DNA from: Ptychodera flava
Lineage: Eukaryota > Hemichordata > Enteropneusta > Ptychoderidae
Length of the DNA: 64,000 bases
Reading direction: 5' to 3'
NCBI RefSeq assembly: GCF_041260155.1
Contig: NC_091941.1
Location: forward strand, 26,405,747-26,469,746
A model generated the notes under the pieces. The model saw nothing but the letters and a program-made list of their open reading frames with translations. It did no database searches and had not been told where the DNA came from. Shown here piece after piece: positions 48,485-61,168 of this stretch. Both the position numbers and the translations under genes were made by a program. Within the stretch, counting starts at the first letter, position 1. The number at the start of each line of letters is the position of its first letter.

Positions 48485-49941
48485 GTAAGTGTGAAAACAG
48501 GACTTGTAGGAACGTTGAAGTCGCGTTTCAACTGAGCGCTGTTATGTCATGTACCGTGTACGGGTAATCGTGCGCTTTGCCGATGATTCGGCCAACAACC
48601 CACGTGCGTACTTTCAAATCTTTCGGCCTCTTTTGATTTACCTATAATTATACTGGCATTTTCATAGTTTTCGGGATTTATGCTTCACTCAAAATGGTTT
48701 GAGCTGGTCGATTTACCTTGAATTCGATGGATTTGTTGCGTAGAAATGCAGTGCGTATTTCGCGCTGGAACCGAACGGGCGCCATCTTGGTGTACATGAC
48801 GCCGCTAAATCTGACGACAAAGTGTATGGTTTTTCTGCGAGTAAAGTCTAACTGCTAGGCTCATGCGAAGGCAGAGAAGTTACCACTATCGATTTCCGGA
48901 AATATAGCATTATATTTCTAATTGAATAATGTTACGCGGGAACCGCCATCAGGTCAATGAAGTGTCTCGTTCACTGTTTCGCATTTTTGACAATTTTTTA
49001 CAGCTTACTCCCGAAGAGGAAGAGAAGCGCTCTCGCAGACGAGAGCGTAACAGAGTTGCGGCAGCTAAATGCAGAAACAAGAAGCGGGAAAAGGCTAGTG
49101 TACTCGAAACGGTAATTATTATCACTAGTTGACTTTAAAGAGGTTTACCTTTCAAAACAACAGTCACGTTGTGGATTGCGATGCCTTGCGATCGTCGCAT
49201 GCCATACTGTACGGTGCAAGTTCCGCAGACGTCGCGAACGACTCCTGCCGCACGTAACGGGTTTCCGTAATTTTTGATAGGCGAAAACAAATTGGGAATT
49301 GTCGTTCGCCGGAAGTGGACTTTTATTTGATTATCACACCTGTTCAATAACCGTAGCCGGACCAACATTTCGAAGAGTTTATAATGCACAAGCGACACTG
49401 AGTGACATAGGTTCGAATGCACAAAGAGGGCAATTTTCCTCCCATTGTATGCAAACAGGTAGAGTGCGACGCCGCTATAATGAACGTCTACCCCATTGTA
49501 ATTGATAATGAGGATTGACAAATTTAAAATTACTTCAAGATTCTCGTATCTGGGTAAGAAAACCGAATTGTCGAAGGAAATAAAACACACCCGGTCGTGA
49601 ATTTTCGTCCCGTTGATTGTCTTCCACCTTGTGTGTTAAAGGTGTTCACAAACGTCGGTGACTGACATTTAAACGCCTGTTTATTTTCTCAGGAAACGAG
49701 GCAACTCGAAGAAACCAATGCCAAATTGAAGGCAGATGTCGCCCGGCTCGAAGCCGAGAAGAAGCATCTCTCGGAAGCACTCCAGTCTCACCTGCTGTAC
49801 TGTATGATCCAGCCACCGAGCCCTTGTGCAAATTCGCCCCTCATTCCAGCCACTGCCGTCGATCACGCCATCGCCACACCGTACATGTCTGTAACAGACA
49901 CAACTGCCTTTTCGCAGCCGCTCATGACATCTATGTACTAA
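48266..49941 (+). CDS. Atf3/Jdp2: ATF3/JDP2-like bZIP factor 2 (gene span, 3 coding exons)
   Basis: CDS joins 48266-48484, 49004-49111 and 49693-49941, giving 191 aa, all introns GT-AG and phase 0. The N-terminal motif is MPMLIKESLKFAINAKRKS, the basic region RRRERNRVAAAKCRNKKRE keeps every canonical residue, and zipper leucines are spaced by seven from L107 to L135. The zipper is nearly identical to gene 1, so the two arose by tandem duplication. The C-terminal tail (about 45 residues, ending PLMTSMY) differs. Introns are short (about 520 and 580 bases), against 10 kb in gene 1. Expected role: nuclear CRE/AP-1-binding, stress-responsive factor. Confidence 0.92.
49004..49111 (+). CDS. Atf3/Jdp2: ATF3/JDP2-like gene 2, exon 2 (basic region)
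   Basis: A 108-bp phase 0/0 exon between TTTTTTACAG|CTT and ACG|GTAATT. It encodes LTPEEEEKRS then RRRERNRVAAAKCRNKKRE, the closest match in the window to vertebrate ATF3/JDP2. Confidence 0.96.
49693..49941 (+). CDS. Atf3/Jdp2: ATF3/JDP2-like gene 2, exon 3 (zipper, C-terminus)
   Basis: Acceptor TTTTCTCAG|GAA, 82 codons, TAA at 49939-49941. Zipper ETRQLEETNAKLKADVARL, then EAEKKHL. The tail is Pro/Ser/Thr/Ala-rich. Confidence 0.95.
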   Translation, partial: ETRQLEETNAKLKADVARLEAEKKHLSEALQSHLLYCMIQPPSPCANSPLIPATAVDHAIATPYMSVTDTTAFSQPLMTSMY

Positions 49942-51515
49942 AAACTACTAGAGTTTGACCGTCGTCAGGTGAACGTTCAAAACGTGCCAGCCAAAAAGGA
50001 CTGCGTTTTTTTTTTGTGTGAGAAAAACGTCTGGCAGGGAGTGTGTATACCCGACATAGATGGAACGCTGAATTTGCCATCATTCCGATGTTTTTTTCTG
50101 TTTGGAAAAAATCGAAAAACAGACAAGACCTAAGAATTACCACAAAACCTGTGACTCTCAACCTGACACTAATGTCTGGAGACATAGTTGATGGGATTTA
50201 ATTCCTCATTTCATGAACAAAATCTGTCATTTTCCCATGAAAACTCCCATGACCGCCCGAAAAAAAATCAGCTCAAGGTTTTCGGTCGAGTTGCGTGTCG
50301 CAATCCTGGCGTTCAGCCAAAAAATGAGACATTCCATGTGTTTCCTACCATCCTCAGTTTATTGTTTCATTACCTACCTCAATTTACCCTACACTGTGTC
50401 TTTCTTTGCTGATTTTCGTGTATTTCACCTGGTCAGTCTGTCAAAAGTCTTCATTCCGTGAAAATTTTATTTTATTTTTTGTCCGTGGCCGTGGTGGGCG
50501 ACAAACATTGAAAATATTGAACCTTGAGGCCACAATGTAAACGCCAGAGAGAGAGAGCGAGAGAGAGAGAGAGAACAGAGAGAGAGAGAGAGAGAGAGAG
50601 AAGTTGAACTAAAACAGGGAAACAATAGATTGTTACTGGGGAAAGGAACACACATGCCACCTGATGTACATATCAACATTCCCTGTCATACTTCAGTTTG
50701 TTTTCTGGATGGACCGATTGGTAAAAAAAAACAATTCGACCTTTCCATTCAGAAGAGTTTTTTTTTCCTCTAACAAACTTTGGTGACATCGATCGTTTAG
50801 AGTCTCATTACCTTTCTTGAACTCACCTGAAAAGAACATCCTTCACTTTGAAGAGACCAATCCCTTTTGTTCGCTGTCCGAGAAGTTAAGTTTGTTTTCA
50901 ACGGTCAGCAAGGTCCATATAATTGTTTTCAAATGTTTATTCTTTCGCTTGTATAGCCGCGTTCTTAATTCCATGTTACCATTTCACACCATGGGATAAA
51001 TTCTGTTTTTTTCGGATTTGTGAGTGTATTATTTGTGATCTCATCTTAAACATCTGGGAAGAACTTTTACACACAGAATTCTACCATTCTTAACCTGTTG
51101 TTGTCGACTGAAAATTAATCATTTCCCATTGTCGATGAATAATCGCCTCTTTTTTTTCTGAGCATGTTAATATTTCTTCGATGATTTATGAGAGCGATGC
51201 GGTGAAGAATGAATCAGGGCGTGTGCGTTATCAGTATGCGTTTACTTTGATGAAAATCATGTACTTAAAATTAATTTTCACGAGGTATTCGTGGAAACTG
51301 GTCTTTTCCTTAAAACAGACGGCAATGACATTTCGTTTTGGTACTTAAAGCCATTTTGCCTTTTACTATCGTTGTGTAATATTTTTTTATTTGTCCATTG
51401 TTTATTATGGTAAGGGGATTACTGTCTTTTTTCCTTCAATCTTAAAAAAATTAGGACATAAATCATGCTATTTCCGTATTTTTGTACAATAAAATGTTTC
51501 AAATGAACTGGTTCA
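49942..51515 (+). other. Atf3/Jdp2: 3'UTR of ATF3/JDP2-like gene 2
   Basis: AATAAA at 51488-51493 is the likely poly(A) signal, for a 3'UTR of about 1.55 kb. A (GA)n tract occurs at 50547-50600. Only scattered AT-rich stretches, no strong AU-rich nonamer cluster. Confidence 0.5.
50547..50600. repeat. (GA)n microsatellite
   Basis: Interrupted GA run within the predicted 3'UTR. Confidence 0.9.
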
Positions 51516-54500
51516 CGGTTCCATTATGTTGTTTGTGTGTTTGTGTTGTTTTCTATTCTGTTTTGCTGTCCTTATGACTCGACTATGAAATGAATGGACA
51601 ACACACAAGCTTCTCGTTCTTGACCGACGGGAGACGAAAATCCATCGGGGCCCCCAGCCGACTTTTCACCGTGTGGGACGGTGGACGTGATCGCTCCATG
51701 GCCGATAAACACGTGCAGGCTGTCCCGGCTTGTTTTTCACACAGACAGAACGATACAGGGATCGAGCGACATCAGTGATAAATTTATTTACTGAAATCTG
51801 CATCTGCGGGCCGCACTTTTCTCTCCCCGATGCCCTCGCTTTATAGGTCGGGAGTATTTATCCTGTAAATCAACGAGACAATCCAGGCAGTGATCCGATG
51901 ACTTGTCAAACAATGTGCCATTAAGTTGATTTCTTTTGAAGTCTTTTATTCCAAACCGTCGACTGAGATCTCTTTCAACAAATTCGGACAGGCGGCAGTC
52001 GCCCAGTTCACTGACCAACGATTTTTTGTTGTTGTAATTCCGAATGCCCTTCCTTTGTCTTTGCCGACTCGAGTCGGCTTCAACCACTCTTAATGTTACT
52101 TGCGCCGCCCAGCTCAGATGTCGGCTACCACATAAAGTACCGCTCTTTACCTTGTGGCACAAATTAAAATAGGCAATGATAACTTTCTTTCTTTGCTTCT
52201 CGCACTCTGCCGTTGTGAGAAAATGAAAGCCCCGCCGATATCGGATTGGAAAGATAGAGCAGCCGTTTTGGCGCGCAATATACGCTATATGGCTGGCGTT
52301 GCGGCGACAACGCGTGTTATGTACGACTGTATGTACTGAGTATCAATAAAAGAGATATGTCTAGTCGCGTGCCGGTCTGAAGGCCCGCAAAAATGACGCG
52401 ACAATAAACAATCCCTCATGATACTAGTAATTCGCATTAAATTATCCAGACCTCAGACGACCCGAGCTGTTTTGATTGACCCGGAGAACAGTTTCACGTG
52501 TAACAGTAGTCAAAAACTTTCCCTTTGTTCGATGATTTTGTTTGGTTTTTTGTTTTGTCACCCGCTACAAAGACGTCTCCCAGACGAGCGACTGCTTTCT
52601 TCTGCAACGTTCCGGTGTTTGGTGACATATGTAGCGGCGCATGCGGCGACAACGGTCTGATAAAAACTCAACAGCGCACTTCGGCAATACTGCTCTCAAG
52701 GCGCGGGTGAACCGGAACGTTTGTAGCGGCGCGCGGCTACCATACACCATAAGCTACATAAACCTTGTCTGTGGCCAACCGTCTAAATTAAGGGCCATTA
52801 CGCATCGTCACCCCCGGCCCCGAATCAAGATGACATACACCTATTGTTGTCGCGACACCCGGAGGTTACCGATAGTAAGACAACGGGTTACTGTTTCTCA
52901 CTCGGGGTCATTTCCAAAATCAAATTTATTGACTTGGCGGCTTCCGCTTAGGGCTTATTTTGGTTTAAGTATTTGGTCAATGTCGGAGGTGTCTTCCTGT
53001 CTCGCTGACCGTTATTAATCAAACACCTGTTAACGGCCCCCTGTCTGCACCGAAGAAATCCAATGCACACGTCTGACACGGCGACAAGGACATCGCTGGT
53101 ATTATTGGCTCAACTTCCAGTCCGGAGGCTTATTGTGATCATTTGCGGCGATAATCAACCAGATTGGAAACACACAAAAAAAACACAATAACGACCTACT
53201 TTTCTACATGTGCCTGCCGACCATTTGAGGACGAAAGCAAACAAAGTGCAGACACGCTTGATTACCAAAAGAACAAAGAAATTGAACGAGGAAAAATAAA
53301 TTCAACTCCAAGGGTGACAAACACATAAATTTTAGCCAACTGCTGAATGCGAGCGATGTTTTCAGCGCTCTGCGTGCCTGCAGAGGCACGCTCTTGCATT
53401 GTTAAGCCTATATAGGCAGACAAGTAGGACGAAAGTTACAAGTTAGAAATACTGCCAAAAGAACCAAACATCACAACAGAAACAATTATTCTTTGAGAGA
53501 ACACCACACAGAATAATCGTGGAACATGTATAATTTATTGTCGGCGAGACAATTATCACACCCGTAGTGAATTCTAAATTTAGATATTAGTGGACGCGCT
53601 AAAATGTACACCGCTACGGCGAGGCATAAGATTCACGGGCTAGAAACGCGGGAGATTGATCGAGACAATTATGTCAATATCCGCTCGCGAAATTTCAGTA
53701 CAACAGCGGGACTTCTGCTATGATAACATCGATGTAAATTAGATTCACTTTGGAACAGGCACGAGACAAAAAAAATTACGTTTGCAAATAAAGCAGCAAT
53801 GTTTGGTAGCGGTAAGTAAGGAGTGTTTGGAAACCACCCACACAAAGGCCTCCTCTTCCCTAGTCCGCATCTGGTTTCTATACCCTGGGAACGAATCACA
53901 CTGGTCGCGGGGAACGGACGTACCGGTCTCGGTTGCGGATTTTCATCGTCCCACCTCTACATCAGATACGCCTTCTGGCTGAATCACGAAGATCCCGACA
54001 TGTACGTATAATCGACTGATGCGGTTGTCTTTCCCCTAACTGATGCGCAAACATCAGCGAGAAGCCGTGAAGTAGGAGACATGCTGTACGCTGATTACAC
54101 TTAGACCGCCAAAATGGTCGGCTCAACCGAAAGGTACAAAAACACGAGACAAAAATCATCGTGAGGGTAAGTTATTGCTTTTCTTAGGGATGTTTTATTT
54201 TTCGAGACCAAAAGAAAAAAAAATAGCGTCCAAATAGGTAAGCAAAGGAAAATGTAGTCAAGAGACATCAAACAGTGACAGTTGCGCTTTCTGCCGAGAA
54301 TGCGCAACGATCCGGGGGTCTGTGGACGTGAGTCGATAGAGAGCGGAGTCGGGAACGGTTAGCGCAAGCCGATGCCGTACTGCGGTTTTCTGACGCGAAT
54401 ACACAAGGACAGAGTGCTCTAGGTGTTGTTGATTGGCAGGCATGAAACGCAGGCCTAGCCTCTCATCCCAAACGTCTGGGTTCACTTTGACGGTACACAA

Positions 54501-57500
54501 TAACCTGGCCGTATCAAAACACAAACACCTCACTTGTGTTCACATGCATTGCACACACCGCCTGCCTCCATCACCACGCCGCCGCCGCGGCGATACCCCA
54601 CAAAATGGACTTGCAAACGAAATCAAGCGAGATCCACAAATATAAAAGAATTATTTATATTCTCTCGGTTTTGTTCATCCTGGCCTACGTTTAGAGCGAT
54701 AATCTGCCAATAATTTACAGCGATCACGCCGACCAGCAACGAAAATCAGCCGCAGAAGTGGCCCCCCACAGGTAAATACTACTGAAGGTAGTGGAATTAT
54801 TTTCGCTTACTCACCGAAATAATCAACAAATGCTGCTTTTTTAAGTTGAACAAATAAAATCACTAAGCGCGTCTCTCCATGAATTAACATAAAGATATAC
54901 CGTACAGCTTCAATGTTACGATGCACTAAGACACCTGACGGATTCTGTTCAAGTCAAAATATTCATATCTCAAATATTCTACAACTATAGTATGCAGCTT
55001 TTATCCTTCAAAATCTCCGTATTTTAAACAGAGAAGTATTCTGTGTGCGCTATAGAACCCTTTTCACCAGTTCTGTAATCAAAAATTCACCGTGAACTCG
55101 AAATTTCGATAAAGAGTGAGAAAAAGTATCAGTGTAGAAAAAAAATGTGTTCTTCTATGAACCTTCTCCGTAGTAGAATAGGAATGAAGACATGTACTAC
55201 AAAACAAAAAATTGCGATCTGAAAATGCACTACTACAGTGACGTGCTTATTCCTCGGCTTTTAGATTATCCCATGAAATGCCATGATTGTCGTTTTGCTT
55301 GTCGTAGTTCACCGTCGACGGAAAAATTCAATCAAATCCGCTTCGCGTGTTTTTTGAAACACTCGACTGCCTGCCCCCAGCTTGGTCACAACGTAAAGCA
55401 ACCATCAAAGGTAGAGAAATTGTTGATTTACAAACAATACTGACACAAAACTAGTCCACATTTAAAATGAAAAAAAAACAATCGATATTTTTCATTCTAC
55501 TTTTAGCACCGAGGTCCTTGAACTACGGCTATATTGCCTCAGAGGTCTTGATTGACACAATTTGGCCATTGATTGGAGTCCCTGATATTGTTCGTCTAGC
55601 CTGCGGCTTCAGCGTTCACGGTCGCCAACCCTCTCCCACGGGGATGGCACATCTTGTCCAGCAGCTCCGCTCATCAAGCAGTGGGCACGCTGGCGCGTTA
55701 AAGACTCCCCCCTCCCTACGGCCCAATCGTGGGCCATGGACTTTTTGAATGACTTCAGAACGTGCTGAGCGCATTTGCAATCTCCTTGTTACCGCAACAA
55801 AATTATGAAAATTGACCCATCTTGCCTTGAGCTGTCTATAGTTTGAAACTGTTATTCCCGATTCGGCCCTGAAACCACAGCCGTTAAAACAGTTAGGGTG
55901 GCAAGTTAATTACATTCACCGTATTCAGAGTTATTAATGAAACATTGAGCAGAACAATATTAAGTGCGGCTGAAGGCCATGTTCGGAGCTGACCAAAACA
56001 TTGTTTCTGTAACGAGCAGTCCGGCCATGGCCGTGAACTCAACTCCGACGGCGCAGCCTATGTTATTAATCATGATACATGTATGACTGTTGTCATTCCC
56101 GTTTCACAGTAATCAGCGTGGAATATACAGAGACTCATTCCTACATAGGTAAACATGATCATTCGATCGGGTAAAATTTTCTCACATCTCAATTTTCCAG
56201 GGGAAAAATATTCTTTTCACACCAATAAGCATTCAATGAAATCTAAGCCGTCGCATGTATGTCAGAGTATAGCCTAAGTAAACTTGTAGTAAGCCCAACT
56301 AGAAGAAATGTTTTCCTTGTATCGAGTAATTTTGAAAGCAATGTGGTGTATAAAAGCCATGAAGCAGCACATCAACATATCTACAGATTGTAATTTTTAA
56401 CATTTGCAGTTTTACAAATGACGAAAAAAAAAATTAATAATTTACCATAACTATTATTTATTATTCGGCATGCCATGTAATTACACATACACATGCAAAA
56501 ACATTAGACTTGGACCGAGCTCTCCGGTTACACGCTGCCCGCATGTACGACTTGTCAGAGTTGTTTTTTTAAATAGCCGCAAAGTAGCTACTAAATAACT
56601 ACCCTCCAATCTTTAAGCAATTAAAAACTTCAACAATGGTACCATTTAATTCCAAAAGTCGTTGACACCCATAGATAATTTGTACAAATTCACAGTCAAA
56701 GGGGGAAAAAAAGCTGGTATTAGTCTGTGAATGCTGCACAACCAGCAATCAATATTTATGCGTGTGTCTTGTCCTTGACCAGTCATGCGGACGTTTAATT
56801 CTATCTTGACAAGGTTGTCGCACATAGCCGCGACCTTTGGTCAAACAAGACAATCTGTGGAACGCAGAATTTAATAACAATAATAAAAAAAATATTATAA
56901 TAATGGAAGTTCTTGAACGTCGGCGTCATTCAGTTTACTGATTAGGGTAAAACACTGAAAGAAATTCAGACCTTCATATGCACATGATAAATAACCCCAA
57001 AACACAAATTTTCATTGCTGAAAAATAAAACAATGTCATATTGGAGATAAAATATGGTGCAAATTATAATACTTTATATTGGAATGATTGGGTAAAATGG
57101 TTGACCTTCACAAAATAAACTACCTTTACAGGAAAAATTATATCAACAGTTCTCAAATTTTCTTTTATTAAACCAGTGCGTTATCATGTTTATTACATTA
57201 CTCAATGTTCCCGGTATTTTACTCACATTTAATTGCGCGATTTTTGTGGCTCTAGTGGCATTTTACATCTGATTTGCAACAGTTCGAAGCTAGCAGTTTT
57301 CACAAATTTAGCTATGCTACGGTGTATTTTCTCTGCCAGCGTTCTGCCTGTGGGCCCCACTCGGTGAGGCCTTCGCAGGGACGGCTGTCCATTGTGTCCG
57401 TCTGTGTGTCAATAAACATTGTTCTCCGCAACCTTGACAGGCTGTCATTGAAATAGGACGATTTCGATTTTGTATGTCAACATACCTCTAAATTTAGACA

Positions 57501-58108
57501 GTTATTTGTCGGCGTCTTCACGAATCGGTCACCGTAATATTAATTAGCGTAGCGGCCGCGTTCCGCGCTGGCGTACGACGGAATGTTAACTGCAAAAGCA
57601 GACGTCGATCGAAAAAATTCGAGACTGCGCGAACTGAAATCACCAGACACTCAGGTGCGCCTAGACTGAACTTTCAGCGCTACGAAGGTCACACTGCTCC
57701 ACGGACGACTGTCGACGTCATTTTATGAATATGAATGAGCCAGGTCGCAACATGCATCAATTTGCGCGAGAGGTGTCTTCCGCAACGCGCTATGCAAACT
57801 GGTTAAGTCTGAAATCCAATGGACCTAGGGGGTCTACAATACGGTGCTGGCAAGATTGCTGATGCAACACTTTTTGAGGTTTACATCATCGTTCTGGAAC
57901 ATTCCCTTGGTGAAATTTGCATACGGTCATGCGATCGATGACGTGTAATTACAAGCGCGAGCGTCGTTTACCGGGGATCCCCGTGACCGATATCATGGTG
58001 TTGCAATACATAGCCTGGATTGCGAGAGACACGGTTTTGATGCTGCGACATTTCCGAGGCCGCACCATTCAGCGAGAAACTGTTGACTAAGCAAGTCGCG
58101 CGTCTATT
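51516..58108. other. Intergenic between ATF3/JDP2-like gene 2 and the Batf-like gene
   Basis: No gene is supported over 6.6 kb. A minus frame at 51788-52162 (124 codons) and a plus frame at 55467-55748 have no splice context or family match. Little complex repeat content was noticed. Confidence 0.5.
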
Positions 58109-58402
58109 ATGTTCGTGAACTTCTTCCAACTTACGACAAGCCACTGCGTGATAGACAGAGGACACCACAAAATGAACGGCAACACACATCACCACCAGCA
58201 TCATAACAGTACGCATACAGCGGACAGTGGGGATATTACGAAGACGCCCCTGTTGTTGTTGGCCGCCGGATCGACAAGCTCTGGCTGGCAAGACTTGGTC
58301 TGTAGTGGCGGTCACACTGCTGGGTCAAATGCAAGTGCTCAATCCGGAAGCAGCAGCCGAACTGAGCTGACAATCGACATGGACAGCGTAAGAAAGGAAC
58401 AG
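58109..58402 (+). CDS. Batf-like gene, coding exon 1
   Basis: 98 codons from ATG 58109, with an in-frame TAA 24 bases upstream; ends CAG|GTGAGA. The second Met (58172, AAAATGAAC) is also a good start. A second donor, AGC|GTAAGA at 58387/58388, is in the same phase and would drop five residues (VRKEQ). Confidence 0.7.
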
Positions 58403-60417
58403 GTGAGATCTAATACCATTACCATTACGGTATAACCTTCTTAACTACGGGGGGGGGACTGTAGTTGGTGATTGGAAAAATATGCAGCATCGTATGAAAA
58501 TTACTGCTAGTCGGTATCTAACCTACCTACCTACCTACCGCCGTGTTCAAAAGACATGCTGGGTAACCACTTCTCAATACTTGATTCTGCATGCACGTGT
58601 ATGACCGGTTGTCTGGTTTGACATAGAGTGAACTTTGCAGGGTCACTAACATGAAAAGCCGTGTGTCGATAACCATCGCCCCAGTGGAGCGCATGCACTG
58701 GCAGATAATGAGAACGCGAAACCCTGTAGCTGATCGACCCACTTTGACGTAGTGATAACGAACAGCTGATTTTCATGCTCTCGTAAGCTTGTACAATTAT
58801 CTGCCCTCACACAAACCTAGTACAAACCCGGAGTCGCACGTAGGCTTTCATTTTTGAAATTGATAGCGGATGACGTATGATCTGAACACGTGGGCGGGTG
58901 TTCACTCAGATTTGAAACACCCACCTAATTGACTATATCAGTAACTTACCCATAATTCGGCATGGCCTAGTACAAGAGGTCGGTCCTCCCCAAAGCAGAG
59001 GCACATAAAAAATCTGCGTGGCTTTTTACTCAGTGTCCCTTTCTGTCATCAAACAGAACGCCGAGGAGGAGAGACGCCAAAGAAGACGAGAACAGAACAA
59101 ACTCGCCGCCGAACGATACAGAAACAGGAAGCGAGAGTCAACAGACTCTTTGCACAAGGTAAATACAGTCTTCGCATGATCACGTGACCTCAGGCCCAGT
59201 TTACGCGCTTGTGAATTATTTTGCCACACTGAGTCCGATGTCGCTTCGAAGACCGAATTGGGCAAAACTGATGCAACTCTATCTCAGGAAGTACTTACAT
59301 CATCGTGTCAGGTCCGCCCCTATCATCGGAGATGATATCTCAAATTATTTATCGTGCGCACTGAGTAAGTACAAACTTTGTACTCAGTGAGCAGTTTTGG
59401 AGACAGGAAACATTAGGCCTTCATTGACACGCCGTTTGGCTGTATTTCTCCTTAAAATTGTCAAATGTCTATCAGCTTTGTCAAATTTTGTCCTGATTTT
59501 CTTGTTTGACATGTTTTATTCGTTCCCTCCCCTCTGAAACCTATCTGTCATCAACACCTGACATTTTGTGCCCGGAATAGAATTTCTAACATCGTACATC
59601 GTGTATAGAGAATGCAGTGTTTTTGTGTAACTCAACACACGAGGGAGAAAAAGAAAGAAATAACACTTTTTTTGAATGAAGATGACATTGTTATGAAAAG
59701 TCACAGTTATTGTTACTAAAGTGGAAATACGTACAGTTTTATATGCTAAAACAAGAGTGGCTTCAACGAGCTCGAGGTCATTGTCCTGGTCCAGTTGTCG
59801 CTCACTCAGCATTATATAGATGCGTGACTGTGATTGTGCGTTCGTGCCGCGATAAACGGACAAAAATGTTTATCGACAACATATACAACAGGCAAAAATC
59901 ATAACTGCAGAAATTTTACTGTATTTCGTCTTGACCTTCTTTCAAATTGATATTTTCTATATTGCCGAGAGCATCGATGAAATCGACTCTCACAGTCATA
60001 TGTCATAGCACGGGATATGTTGCTGTTGGTTATAAAGTGAAAGAAAGCCTGTCAAGTGTTCCACGATCGCGTGAATCCCGAGCGTTAAGGCGAATAAACA
60101 ACGCTGAGACAATACCTCTGAAAGCTACAAAATTCCAACACCATCACATTTCTTTTCTGTCTGAAATTTTAGCTGTATTACAACAAACTTTGTTTGCACC
60201 CCATCTCTCACACCTTTACAAAGTTTGCCCGTTTTCTGGTTTGCCTTCACATGTACAGGAGTCCGAACGCCTACAGGAAGCTAACGCCGCCCTCCACGAG
60301 AAGATCCGAGCCCTTGAGCATCACAAGAACTTTCTCACCCGTCTCCTGGGTCAAGTGAGACCGAGTGCAATTTTGCAGATGCCTTCGTTTCCCGGCTCCA
60401 TGAAGCTGATGTTCTGA
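58109..60417 (+). CDS. Batf-like / divergent AP-1 bZIP factor (gene span, 3 coding exons)
   Basis: CDS joins 58109-58402, 59057-59158 and 60259-60417: 184 aa, or 163 aa from the second Met at 58172. All junctions are phase 0. The N-terminus is His/Ser/Thr/Gly-rich. The basic region RRREQNKLAAERYRNRKRE has Tyr where AP-1 proteins have Cys or Ser, a residue seen in ATF4-type factors. Zipper leucines are at 130, 137, 144, 151 and 158. The zipper ESERLQEANAALHEKIRAL resembles BATF and ATF3/JDP2, and the junction before ES is at the same place as in Fos, ATF3 and BATF. With its position 3' of Fos and ATF3/JDP2 this suggests the Batf orthologue; the ATF4-like Tyr argues for caution. Confidence 0.8.
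59057..59158 (+). CDS. Batf-like gene, exon 2 (basic region)
   Basis: A 102-bp phase 0/0 exon between CATCAAACAG|AAC and AAG|GTAAAT. NAEEERRQ then RRREQNKLAAERYRNRKRE, ending DSLHK. Six bases shorter than the basic exons of the other three genes. Confidence 0.9.
60259..60417 (+). CDS. Batf-like gene, exon 3 (zipper 1)
   Basis: Acceptor CACATGTACAG|GAG, 52 codons to TGA (60415-60417). Zipper ESERLQEANAALHEKIRAL, then EHHKNFL. A donor-like CAA|GTGAGA at 60354/60355, also phase 0, could end the exon early after LLGQ. Confidence 0.88.
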   Translation, partial: ESERLQEANAALHEKIRALEHHKNFLTRLLGQVRPSAILQMPSFPGSMKLMF

Positions 60418-60632
60418 ACATATGCACACGCAATCACACAGCTCACTAGCCCATACAAGCCCTCATCTGCTTGTCAGACTATATCAAAGCGCGTATTTTA
60501 TTGAGGGAGCTGAGTGATCCGAGACAATACGAGCCCCGAAGGCAATTTTTTTTCAGGAGCACAAATCTACCGAGTAAATGTGAGTTCAAAAAGTTCTCTG
60601 ATATAGCTTTCAATGTTAACTCTTGTGTACAG

Positions 60633-60866
60633 ATGATCGAGGACCTGCTGGACACCAACATCGCCCTGAAGGCAAAACTGCGCCTCCTTGAGGACAGGAG
60701 AGAGCACTGGGTCCACGCCATCAAAACGATGCGGCTGAGTTGTTCTGTGTGCGAGAGGGAACCCCAGGTAGTGGCTCTCGACCACAGGCACCATCCTCGC
60801 TACCAAGAACAGTCGCATTCTGCAGAACAAACAGAGGCTCTGTGCCTGTCAACAAAGGTGCGGTAA
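60633..60866 (+). CDS. Second zipper exon of the Batf-like gene (zipper 2, probable alternative exon)
   Basis: Acceptor CTTGTGTACAG|ATG opens 77 codons ending TAA (60864-60866). MIEDLLDTNIALKAKLRLL then EDRREHW aligns with zipper 1 (..E.L...N.AL..K.R.LE), and joined to exon 2 keeps the seven-residue register L-L-L-L-W. A CSVC pair follows. There is no second basic exon beside it, so it is most simply an alternative dimerisation exon. A donor at CCAG|GTAGTG (60767/60768) could shorten it. AATAAA at 61061-61066 can serve both forms. Confidence 0.65.
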   Translation: MIEDLLDTNIALKAKLRLLEDRREHWVHAIKTMRLSCSVCEREPQVVALDHRHHPRYQEQSHSAEQTEALCLSTKVR

Positions 60867-61066
60867 CATTGAAAAACTGACAGCAATCACTGTCTAATGA
60901 TGCCCAAGACTTATGATCGCTTCTTAAGGTATTTACCTCGTGGGGGTGATAAAGGCCCCCTGCTCCATCGCCTACAAGTCAGGGAGACTCCCAAGTTGAA
61001 CATCTGCACCCTTAGAAGAAGTAAACCATATTTACATGCGACAACACGAAACCAGAAGATAATAAA

Positions 61067-61168
61067 AGAATATCTCGACAATCACCTATTCCGACTCAGA
61101 ATGGCTCTTGGGTCCTAGTGAAAACGAAGAAATGCAGCTGCCCAAAGATGCCCCAGTCAATATTTGTT
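61067..61168 (+). other. End of the Batf-like transcription unit
   Basis: AATAAA at 61061-61066 is the first poly(A) signal after both zipper exons. Nothing further is seen before the small inverted-repeat element at 61169. Confidence 0.4.

Noticed and set aside
51788..52162. Minus frame of 124 codons between ATF3/JDP2-like gene 2 and the Batf-like gene
   Set aside because: No splice sites that would make an exon and no recognisable family.
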